This document shows, piece after piece, positions 15,638 through 23,245 of a stretch of DNA of 64,000 nt. The DNA is taken from NCBI GenBank assembly GCA_964636505.1, contig CAZWRY010000001.1, forward strand, positions 31,712 through 95,711. Direction: 5' to 3'. The stretch's first letter is position 1. Every line of letters starts with the position of its first letter. This DNA comes from CAZSCF01 sp964636505 (GTDB taxonomy: Bacteria > Patescibacteriota > Minisyncoccia > Moranbacterales > UBA2206). The notes beneath the pieces were generated by a model, which made no database searches, was not told the DNA's origin, and saw nothing but the letters and a program-made list of their open reading frames with translations. The position numbers and the translations under genes are program-made.

Positions 15638-16375
15638 CTATATTACCGGTATCCATTTCGCGCTTAGCAAAACCAACACAACCAGAGCGGAAAAAAATAT
15701 CATATTTGCAATCACTCTTTTCCGGCTTAGCAAGTTAAGAAAATAAATCTGGGTCAAATCCCACAAAACATAATAGAGTATAAGCATAACTACGCCGGTA
15801 GTCAAATATCCGAAAGGCCAATAATTCATTGCCCAAATTATTTCGGCTTGAATCAGGGCCAAAATAAAACTGTATAAAAATATTTTTTTTCTTTCTTTTT
15901 CTATTATAGAAAAATATTGAAAACTCACTAAAAAAGTTACGACAAGGCATTCCAACATCAAAACATACAAAGGAATCATGAAATTCAAATACAGGCCATA
16001 GGAGGAAGAAAAGACGAAAAAAATAGTAGTCGCCGTTGCTGCCATCAGCATTCCCCTGGCTGTTTGGTCGCCTTCATATTCCCTAAGACGATAAGTTCCC
16101 AAGATCAAAAGATAAAAAACCGCCGTTGCCAAAAGGATAAAAATTTGTTGCTGAAAAGCCAGCGTAACTAGAGCTAAAAGCGCTACAGAAAATAGCACAA
16201 AAAGAACAGGCAAAATGGAGAATCTCCATTTTTTACCCAAACTTCTGCCCTCAAACAGAGCCATGGCCAACAAAAAGGCCAAAATAAAAAACAGCCAATC
16301 CGATTTTAAAATAACCAATTCCAAGCCTAAGAAATAAACAAGTCCTAATAAAACTAGCTTGAATTTATAAAACAT
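15638..16375 (-). CDS. Polytopic membrane protein, unknown function
   Basis: A 245-residue protein made almost entirely of hydrophobic segments, about seven or eight spans, with short charged loops (RLREYEGDQ, EKERKK). It lies between two HtrA-type genes in one operon, separated by 36 and 28 bases. It could partner with the protease system, but no motif supports a specific role. Confidence 0.65.
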   Translation of the reverse strand: MFYKFKLVLLGLVYFLGLELVILKSDWLFFILAFLLAMALFEGRSLGKKWRFSILPVLFVLFSVALLALVTLAFQQQIFILLATAVFYLLILGTYRLREYEGDQTARGMLMAATATTIFFVFSSSYGLYLNFMIPLYVLMLECLVVTFLVSFQYFSIIEKERKKIFLYSFILALIQAEIIWAMNYWPFGYLTTGVVMLILYYVLWDLTQIYFLNLLSRKRVIANMIFFSALVVLVLLSAKWIPVI

Positions 16376-16403
16376 ATCTCGGTTATTTTAAACTTCGTTT
16401 TTT

Positions 16404-17627
16404 TTAGTTATTTTTTTCTCCTAACCTGACTTTTATTGTCTTTTCTTTTCCTTTGTGCCAAATTTTAAGTGAAATTTCATCCCCCGCACTGCGCTTGGCA
16501 ATTAGTTCGGATAAACTCGCATCTTCATTTATCTTTTCTCCATTCATTTCCAAAATAATATCGTTTTCCACGATTCCGGCTTTATCGGCCGGAGAGCCCG
16601 GAATTACGGCTAGTTCAGTCAATGATTGGCCGCTTTTCACAATCACTCCGTAATCAAAAGGCAAGTCATTGGCTTTTTGAATTTGTTTGTTGATTGGAAT
16701 ATAGCGTACACCCAAATAAGGAACGGAAATTTTCCCGGTTGTTTTGATTTGATCAACTATTTTTTTTATCTGATTGGAAGGAAGGGCAAATCCGATATTC
16801 TGAGCATTTTGCACAATAGCCACATTTATTCCTACCACTTCACCGCTGATGTTTAGTAGCGGACCGCCCGAATTACCAGGATTAATAGCCGCGTCTGTTT
16901 GAATAATGCCCGTCAACTTTTCCGAACCTTCTAGTTTGGATCCGGCTACCACGTTTCTCTTGAGTCCGGAAACTATGCCCCGACTTACCGTATTGCTAAA
17001 TTCGCCTAAAGAATTACCGATGGCCACAACCGTTTGTCCGACTTTTAGGTTGTCCGAATCTCCCAAATTAAGTGTCGGGAAATCGGATCCGTCAATTTTC
17101 AATATGGCAATGTCATTGGTTGGGTCTTTGGCCAAGATTTTAGCAGCATGTTTTTGGTTATCGCTGGTTGTTACGGTATATTCATCGGCTGTTTCTGAGA
17201 CTACATGTTTATTGGTCACGATCATCCCGTCATTGGTGATTAAAAATCCGGAACCCTCGCCTACCGTTTGCTTTTGAGTTCGTTCTTGACCATCCTCTTC
17301 AGGAATCTCCAAGCCAAAAAATTGTTCCCAGAATGAATCGCGGCTATTCAAGGAAATATTTTTTGAAAGCTGGATACTGACTACCGCCGGAGAAGTTTTT
17401 TCTACCACATCAATGATGGCCGAGTCTTCTTGAACGATGTTTTGTTTGATTACCTCAACATTGCGTTTTTCCAGAGAAAACTTTTCAAAAAAACTCGGAA
17501 GAATTTTCTGGGCAATTCCTCCGGAAACAAGCCCGAAAATAGCGCCAAAAAAGGAAGAGATGAAAATCACAATCAAAATGAGCGCCGCCCAAAAGAAACT
17601 TTTCTTTTTTTTATTTTCTTGCTCCAT
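16404..17627 (-). CDS. Serine protease, HtrA/DegP family
   Basis: HtrA proteases degrade or refold damaged exported proteins. I chose the ATG at 17627 (407 residues; starts MEQENKKKKS). A single N-terminal span (about 11-38) anchors it. The triad is intact: His141 in VTNKHVV, Asp172 in PTNDIAILKI and Ser253 in GNSGGP. A single PDZ domain follows, with the GIVENDIILEMNGEKI strand. It is the first gene of the operon containing the degenerate paralogue at 14468. Confidence 0.95.
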   Translation of the reverse strand: MEQENKKKKSFFWAALILIVIFISSFFGAIFGLVSGGIAQKILPSFFEKFSLEKRNVEVIKQNIVQEDSAIIDVVEKTSPAVVSIQLSKNISLNSRDSFWEQFFGLEIPEEDGQERTQKQTVGEGSGFLITNDGMIVTNKHVVSETADEYTVTTSDNQKHAAKILAKDPTNDIAILKIDGSDFPTLNLGDSDNLKVGQTVVAIGNSLGEFSNTVSRGIVSGLKRNVVAGSKLEGSEKLTGIIQTDAAINPGNSGGPLLNISGEVVGINVAIVQNAQNIGFALPSNQIKKIVDQIKTTGKISVPYLGVRYIPINKQIQKANDLPFDYGVIVKSGQSLTELAVIPGSPADKAGIVENDIILEMNGEKINEDASLSELIAKRSAGDEISLKIWHKGKEKTIKVRLGEKNN

Positions 17628-17736
17628 AAATAAAAGAAAATTCAATATTCGCTTTTGAAGTCAGCTAAAACAAACTCCAAAGCAAAAAAGAATTTTATTT
17701 TAATTATTATTTTTATTTTTTTGAAAAACTTGAGTC

Positions 17737-17916
17737 TTATTCGTTGGAAATAGCGCTCACTGGACAAGCATCAACAACCTCTTCTGATTCGCAGCCGCAG
17801 TTTTCGCAGTTTTCCGAAATAACTTTTGATTTTCCGTCTTCCACCTTAAAAACTTTTGGGCACATTGATTCGCAAGCTCCGCACCCGATACACAAGTCTT
17901 CATTCACTTTAATCAT
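17737..17916 (-). CDS. Small 4Fe-4S ferredoxin
   Basis: This short gene encodes 59 residues starting MIKVNEDLCIGCGACESMCP. The cluster ligands are Cys9, Cys12, Cys15 and a later Cys51 in ACPVSAI, the single-cluster ferredoxin pattern; Cys19 and the CENCGC stretch (37, 40, 42) are extra cysteines. Cytoplasmic electron carrier; its redox partner is not in the window. It stands alone between the HtrA gene and the foldase gene. Confidence 0.9.
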   Translation of the reverse strand: MIKVNEDLCIGCGACESMCPKVFKVEDGKSKVISENCENCGCESEEVVDACPVSAISNE

Positions 17917-17979
17917 ACGATTTTTTAGATTAATTTATTATTAACAAACGGCCCTATGCATCGGCCAAAAACCTGAAAA

Positions 17980-19026
17980 CTAAAATATGACCGAGATATC
18001 TCCGGATGAATTTTCATCCAGTTTATTTTCAAAATCTTCCAGATTCCTGTCGCTGAATTTTACCGCTTGGGCTTCCCTATCCCAATAAAAATCTTTGAGC
18101 GGCACATATATTTTAATGTTTTTTTCCTGTTCCAGTAACCAATCGGAAAAATTCTTGGCTCTCACAAAAATTTGTTTTACCTTAAACATATCCGTATTAT
18201 TTTCGGTTTTTTTATCTTCCAACATAATAATATGAAAACCGAGCGGCGTTTCTAAGACATTGCTAGTTTTTCCTTTTTCAAGAAGACCTGCCGTTAGTGC
18301 AATTTCCGGTATCATCTGTTCAATTGAAAGCCAGCCCAATTCTCCGCCTTCTTTGGCGCTTTCCCCTTCTGAGTATTGAGAAACTACTTCCGCAAAATTT
18401 TTGCCTTTCCCAAGTTCAACCAAGGCCTCGTCGGCTTTCTTTTTTGACGCTAGAATATCCGCATCGCTTTCACGGACGTTTTCGGAAAGATTTTTTCGGT
18501 ACATCTCAGGCTTGATTATTTTTTCTTTGAAGTCATTCAAGTCCCAATCATATAGTTCTTTTACTTTGCTTAGTACTTCTTCTTTATCGCCGTATTTTTC
18601 TATATTACTGTCTATTTCATGAGAAATGATTTCATCATCAATTTTGATGCCTCTTTCTTTAGAAAGCCTTTCTATTATTTTGTCTTCAATCAATTTATTG
18701 AGCAGTCTGCGTTTTTTTATCATCAATCTTTTACTGCCTTCTTCAGTTGAAAAATCAACTCGATAACCAATATTGGAAAAATCCTGGTTTTCATAGAAGT
18801 TTTTCACAGCCACCAATTCGCTTTCCAGTTCTCCGATTGAAATATAACTGCCCGATCCAAGAATAGCTGCCGGAAAGGGAAAAAATTTCAATGTTTTTTT
18901 GATAAATGAATTTTCAACTCCAAAGCCATAAAGCATCACGACTACTACCAAGAAATAGCCGGCGATTATGGCCAGGAAAGAATAAAGTAAAACCGAAATT
19001 TTTATTTCTTTTGTTTTTTTTGACAT
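17980..19026 (-). CDS. PrsA/SurA-like foldase with parvulin domain
   Basis: Starting at the ATG at 19026 (348 residues), the protein has an N-terminal membrane span and a SurA-N-like helical region (LLNKLIEDKIIERLSKE). A parvulin prolyl-isomerase domain follows, with GKNFAEVVSQYSEG, GGELGWLS and LETPLGFHIIMLED. It should help fold exported proteins on the outer face of the membrane. A C-terminal extension of about 50 residues has no clear motif. The start follows the FtsB-like gene within a few bases. Confidence 0.85.
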   Translation of the reverse strand: MSKKTKEIKISVLLYSFLAIIAGYFLVVVVMLYGFGVENSFIKKTLKFFPFPAAILGSGSYISIGELESELVAVKNFYENQDFSNIGYRVDFSTEEGSKRLMIKKRRLLNKLIEDKIIERLSKERGIKIDDEIISHEIDSNIEKYGDKEEVLSKVKELYDWDLNDFKEKIIKPEMYRKNLSENVRESDADILASKKKADEALVELGKGKNFAEVVSQYSEGESAKEGGELGWLSIEQMIPEIALTAGLLEKGKTSNVLETPLGFHIIMLEDKKTENNTDMFKVKQIFVRAKNFSDWLLEQEKNIKIYVPLKDFYWDREAQAVKFSDRNLEDFENKLDENSSGDISVIF

Positions 19027-19030
19027 AAAT

Positions 19031-19438
19031 TTAATATTTGAAAAAATAATTCCACCACTTAATATGATTTGGGACATTTTCAGTTTCGGGTATCTTTTCT
19101 TGAATGTTTGTATCGTAAGAATCAGCTTCCGCCTCTTTTCCCACATTGGGCTTGACGACAATGACATTTTCTTCCGGATTTTGCAGTCCTAATTTATCCT
19201 TCGCTTCTTTAATCTGATATTCTGGGCTTTCCAGATAGGCGATTTTTTCTTTTATCTGAGCATTGTCTTTATTTATCCTTTGCGCTTCTTCTTGCAAGGC
19301 CAGTATCTCTTTCTTAATTTGGTTTTTTTTGTGAGTTTCTTTAATGATAGAAAAAATCATGAAAACCAGCGCCACAAAAGCCAACAACAAAAAAATTTTG
19401 ATGAAAAAAGAACTTATTTTTGTTTTTTCTTTTGGCAT
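19031..19438 (-). CDS. FtsB/DivIC-like septum formation protein
   Basis: From the ATG at 19438 (135 residues) there is a short basic N-terminus, one membrane span (about 10-33) and a coiled coil (KKEILALQEEAQRINKDN), then the FtsB/DivIC signature around YLESPEYQIKEAKDKLGL. An in-frame TTG six codons upstream is possible. It ends in an aromatic stretch WWNYFF. It probably acts in divisome assembly with FtsW. Confidence 0.75.
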   Translation of the reverse strand: MPKEKTKISSFFIKIFLLLAFVALVFMIFSIIKETHKKNQIKKEILALQEEAQRINKDNAQIKEKIAYLESPEYQIKEAKDKLGLQNPEENVIVVKPNVGKEAEADSYDTNIQEKIPETENVPNHIKWWNYFFKY

Positions 19439-19448
19439 ATTGAGTTTT

Positions 19449-19556
19449 TTATCCAAAAAGAGGCGCGATAGTAAAAGCCAGCATGGCTAAAACCGCCAGC
19501 AAAGAAATTACCACCCAGATCTTGTACATCTTTTTGTTTCTTTTTTGAAAACTCAT
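19449..19556 (-). CDS. 35-residue single-span membrane protein
   Basis: An ATG at 19556 begins a 35-codon frame: a basic start MSFQKRNKKMYKIW, then one hydrophobic segment ending APLFG. It ends 10 bases before the FtsB-like ATG, in the same direction. The basic-then-hydrophobic layout and tight position support a real small gene, though nothing is known of its role. Confidence 0.55.
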   Translation of the reverse strand: MSFQKRNKKMYKIWVVISLLAVLAMLAFTIAPLFG

Positions 19557-19600
19557 AACAAGTAAATTATACCGGAAAATCGTTTTTTAGACAACCTTGC

Positions 19601-21427
19601 TTAGCGTTTTAGAACAGCCAGATAAGCTTCGGAAGGAACTTGAACTTTTCCGATATTTTTCATTTTCTTTTTTCCTTTTTTTTGCTTATCCAAAAGTTTA
19701 TTTTTTCGAGTTACATCTCCCCCATAAAGACCCGAGGTCACATCTTTTCGGTAAGGCCGCACGGTTTCTCTGGCAATTATTTTTCCTCCCAAAGCAGCTT
19801 GAACCGGAATAACAAAGTTTTGGCGCGGAATGGCATCTTTAAGTTTTTCCACAATTCGTTTACCTTCGCTGAAAGCTCGGGATTTGGGTACAATTCGCGC
19901 CAAGGCTTCCACCGCTTCTCCGGCCAATAAAATATCCAACCTTACCAAATCAGATTTTCTATAACCGATAATATCATAGCTCATAGAAGCATAGCCAGAT
20001 GATATGCTTTTTAAATCATCGTGAAAATTAACGATAATATCCATGAGTGGAACCTCAAAAGTGAGGATTATTCTTTCTTGATCAATGTATTCGGTGTTTA
20101 CGTAACTGGATCTGAGTGAATTCATTAGCTCCATTATTGAACCGAGGTATGTCGCCGGCGTAATAATGTCCAGTTTCACATACGGCTCGTAAATTTCTTC
20201 AACAAAAGAAGGATCTGGCATTTGTGAAGCTGAATAAATTTTTGTAATTTCATTTCTATTTTTAAATTTCAATTCATACACAACGCTTGGAGTGGTAATG
20301 GTTGGAGAAAAATTAAATTCTCGTTCCAGACGTTCCTTGACGATTTCTAAATGCAAAAGCCCCAAAAAACCGCAACGAAATCCTTTGCCCAAAGCCAAGT
20401 TGCTTTCCGGTTCAAAAACAAAAGCCGCATCATTGAGTTTCAGCTTTTCCAAGGCGTCACGCATCAAATTATAGGTGTCGCCTTCCAGCGGATAAAGTCC
20501 GGCATAGACCATCGGCTTGACTTCTTTGTACCCTGGCAAACTGGATGTCAAATTTTTGCCGTTTTTCAATGTTATTGTATCGCCGACTCTGCAATGTTCA
20601 ACGCTTTTTAAGCCTGTCGCGATATAGCCAATATCACCGGCAACCAAGATATCTGTCGGTGAAAGTCCCGGCTTGAAATATCCGACTTCCACAACTGCAC
20701 TTTCTTCTTGGTTTTGCATCATTAATATCTCATCTTCTCTTTTGATTTGGCCATCAACAATACGGCTATAGGCCAAAACTCCTTTATATGTATCGTATTT
20801 GGAATCAAAAATAAGCGCGCGTAAAGGTTTTTCTAAATCACCTTTGGGTGCGGGTACTTTTTCCACAATTGCTTGCAAAATATTTTCCACTCCCAAACCG
20901 GTTTTGCCAGAGGCTTCCAAAATTTCATCCTCTTTGCATCCAAGAATATGAATAATTTCTTTTTTCGTTTTAGGAATATTCGCATTTGGCAAATCAACTT
21001 TATTCACAACTGGAATTATCTCCAAACCTTGCTCAATAGCTTGATACAAGTTAGAAAGAGTTTGTGCTTGTACGCCTTTTGTAGCATCTACCAGAAGTAC
21101 TGCGCCTTCTACTGCCGCTAATGATCTGGAAACTTCATAACCAAAATCAACATGCCCAGGAGTATCAATCAAATTGAGTATATATTCATTATCTTCCCTC
21201 TCCTTCCCAAGGAGAGGGTTAGGGAGAGGTTTATAAACCATTCTTGCCGGCTGCAACTTTATTGTAATTCCCCTTTCTCTTTCCAGGTCCATTTGATCCA
21301 GAAGTTGTTCTTTCATTTTGCGTTTTTCTACGGTCCCGGTCATTTCTAAAAGCCGGTCAGCTAAAGTTGATTTCCCATGATCTATATGCGCAATTATGCA
21401 AAAATTTCGGATATTTTTCTGATCCAT
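19601..21427 (-). CDS. lepA: Elongation factor 4 (LepA) with small insertion
   Basis: LepA is a ribosome-associated GTPase. The G1 motif is AHIDHGKS, G2 RERGITIK, G3 DTPGHVDFGYEVSRS and G4 NKVDLP. The C-terminal LepA domain ends in GKKKMKNIGKVQVPSEAYLAVLKR, and 608 residues is about normal. Just before the G3 strand, where others have a short turn (YKAKDGxxY), this protein has PLPNPLLGKERED, encoded by a perfect DNA palindrome (21196-21218). Confidence 0.96.
   Translation of the reverse strand: MDQKNIRNFCIIAHIDHGKSTLADRLLEMTGTVEKRKMKEQLLDQMDLERERGITIKLQPARMVYKPLPNPLLGKEREDNEYILNLIDTPGHVDFGYEVSRSLAAVEGAVLLVDATKGVQAQTLSNLYQAIEQGLEIIPVVNKVDLPNANIPKTKKEIIHILGCKEDEILEASGKTGLGVENILQAIVEKVPAPKGDLEKPLRALIFDSKYDTYKGVLAYSRIVDGQIKREDEILMMQNQEESAVVEVGYFKPGLSPTDILVAGDIGYIATGLKSVEHCRVGDTITLKNGKNLTSSLPGYKEVKPMVYAGLYPLEGDTYNLMRDALEKLKLNDAAFVFEPESNLALGKGFRCGFLGLLHLEIVKERLEREFNFSPTITTPSVVYELKFKNRNEITKIYSASQMPDPSFVEEIYEPYVKLDIITPATYLGSIMELMNSLRSSYVNTEYIDQERIILTFEVPLMDIIVNFHDDLKSISSGYASMSYDIIGYRKSDLVRLDILLAGEAVEALARIVPKSRAFSEGKRIVEKLKDAIPRQNFVIPVQAALGGKIIARETVRPYRKDVTSGLYGGDVTRKNKLLDKQKKGKKKMKNIGKVQVPSEAYLAVLKR
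21196..21218. repeat. Palindrome inserted in frame in lepA
   Basis: CCCTCTCCTT, three bases, then AAGGAGAGGG: two perfect 10-base arms, followed by a further partial copy TTAGGGAGAGG. It encodes part of a surface-loop insertion in LepA and resembles the palindrome at 39612-39634. Confidence 0.8.
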
Positions 21428-21541
21428 ATAAAGTTCATTTTATATTAAAAAGGTTCTAAAATCAAGAAAACAGGCTAAGGATAAGGTTCCCTGCCCATTT
21501 TTTAATGATTTCATGATTCATAATTCGTTCTTCAGCATTGC

Positions 21542-23221
21542 CTAGACGCCGCTTACATCGCTTGTACCTTCAATAATAACTTTTTTGGCCTTGAATATTT
21601 TCTTGGTCAAAGAACGCTTAAAATTGAAAAATTCTTCTGACTTGAGAGCATAGCTAGCCAAAGAAAAAACAAAAATTCCAACTATTGCCGAAAGGGAAAG
21701 TTGGACAAATATTCCCAAAAAGGTATCAATATCAACCAGTGAGGCTACTTTGGTTTTTGCGAGCTGAATAGCTCCTCCGGCCAAAATCGCCGCCAGTGAA
21801 ACCTTCGAAAAGGATATGGCAATGTTTTTTTCATCTAAATTTGTCGTCTTTCTGCGCAAAAAGAAGAATAGTAGAATCATTTGCAAAATACTGGCTGTTG
21901 AAAAAGCAATGGCCAAGCCAACAATCTGAAATTCTTTAATCAAAACAACTACTAAAATAATATTTACTGCTTCAGCCACCAAGGCAATAAAAAATGGATT
22001 TTTTGTATCATGTAACGCATAAAAAGCTCTGGCCAAAAGAGGGATAGTGCTCTGCGCAAAAAGACTCACCACAAAAATTCCCAAACATTCAAATGTAAGG
22101 ATGGTATCTTCCCAATCAAATTTTCCGGAACCTAACACTACGCGGACAATTTGAGCGCGTAACATAAACATAAAAACACTCGTCGGTACAACAAAAAATA
22201 TTATTTGCCTAAAAGTGCTTGAAAAAGTTTCAACAAACTTATTCTTTTCTTCTTGTGCTGCCAAGCTTGAAAGAACAGGAAAAACGGCAATTGCAAAAGA
22301 AACTCCGAATATTCCCAAAGCCACGCTTTGTAAGTTTTGGGCAAAATTGAAAATCGCCAGGCTCCCCCCCGCTAAAGTTGAAGCGAAAATAGTGATTACA
22401 AAAAGATTTATTTGATTTATGGATATGCCCATTATCCTGGGAATCATCAGCGTAAAAATTTCTTTGATATGGCTATTTTTAAACGATTCAATAAAAATAT
22501 TTTTGTATCTGAAGCCTAGATTTCTGACTGCCGGATATTGAATAAGCATATGCAAAGCCGCTCCGAAAACCACTCCCCAGGCTAATCCGATCGGCCCCCA
22601 AAAATCCACGAAGAAAAAAATACCAAAAATAATCCCCAAATTATACATAATTGGCGCCAAAGAATAAATCACAAACCTTCTGAAAGATGTCAGTATCCCG
22701 CCAAAAATTCCGCTTATGCCGAGAAATAACGGACTCAAGAACATTATCCGGGTAAACATAGAGGCCATATCACTTTTTTCCGGAGAAAATCCTGGTGTGA
22801 TAAGCTTCATTAGTAACGGAGCAAATACGGCAAAAATGACCGAAAGAAGAACAATAAAAAATATACCGATATTCAAAACTCCATTCACTAATTTTTGAGC
22901 CTCTTCGTTATCTTTGATTCCTTCTTCCGTCTTTTCACCTCCTTCATTCTTTTTGGAGATTAAACTGGAAAAAACCGGAATAAAAGCTGCGCTTAATGCC
23001 CCCAGGACAATAAAATTATAAATTAAATCCGGAACACGGAAGGCCGCATAATAGACATCCATAGTGTCGCCCGCACCAAAACGAGAAGCCAACATTCTGT
23101 CTCTCAAAAGTCCGAGCAAGCGACTAGCCAAGCCGGACATGGTTATCACAAAAGCCGCCGAAATGATGGATTTTGACGGCTGAGAATTCCAAAAATTGTT
23201 GTTTAAAATCCTTTTTATCAA
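21542..23221 (-). CDS. murJ: Lipid II flippase MurJ (MviN)
   Basis: MurJ moves lipid II across the membrane for peptidoglycan synthesis. The 559-residue protein has about 14 spans and the MviN motif set: ASRLLGLLRDRMLASRFGAG near the N-terminus, and FYALHDTKNPF later. An acidic/lysine-rich loop (KKNEGGEKTEEGIKDNEEA) precedes the third span. It is downstream of the DUF4012 gene by 24 bases and upstream of lepA. Confidence 0.93.
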   Translation of the reverse strand: MIKRILNNNFWNSQPSKSIISAAFVITMSGLASRLLGLLRDRMLASRFGAGDTMDVYYAAFRVPDLIYNFIVLGALSAAFIPVFSSLISKKNEGGEKTEEGIKDNEEAQKLVNGVLNIGIFFIVLLSVIFAVFAPLLMKLITPGFSPEKSDMASMFTRIMFLSPLFLGISGIFGGILTSFRRFVIYSLAPIMYNLGIIFGIFFFVDFWGPIGLAWGVVFGAALHMLIQYPAVRNLGFRYKNIFIESFKNSHIKEIFTLMIPRIMGISINQINLFVITIFASTLAGGSLAIFNFAQNLQSVALGIFGVSFAIAVFPVLSSLAAQEEKNKFVETFSSTFRQIIFFVVPTSVFMFMLRAQIVRVVLGSGKFDWEDTILTFECLGIFVVSLFAQSTIPLLARAFYALHDTKNPFFIALVAEAVNIILVVVLIKEFQIVGLAIAFSTASILQMILLFFFLRRKTTNLDEKNIAISFSKVSLAAILAGGAIQLAKTKVASLVDIDTFLGIFVQLSLSAIVGIFVFSLASYALKSEEFFNFKRSLTKKIFKAKKVIIEGTSDVSGV

Positions 23222-23245
23222 TTAATTGTCTTATCTTGATTATTC

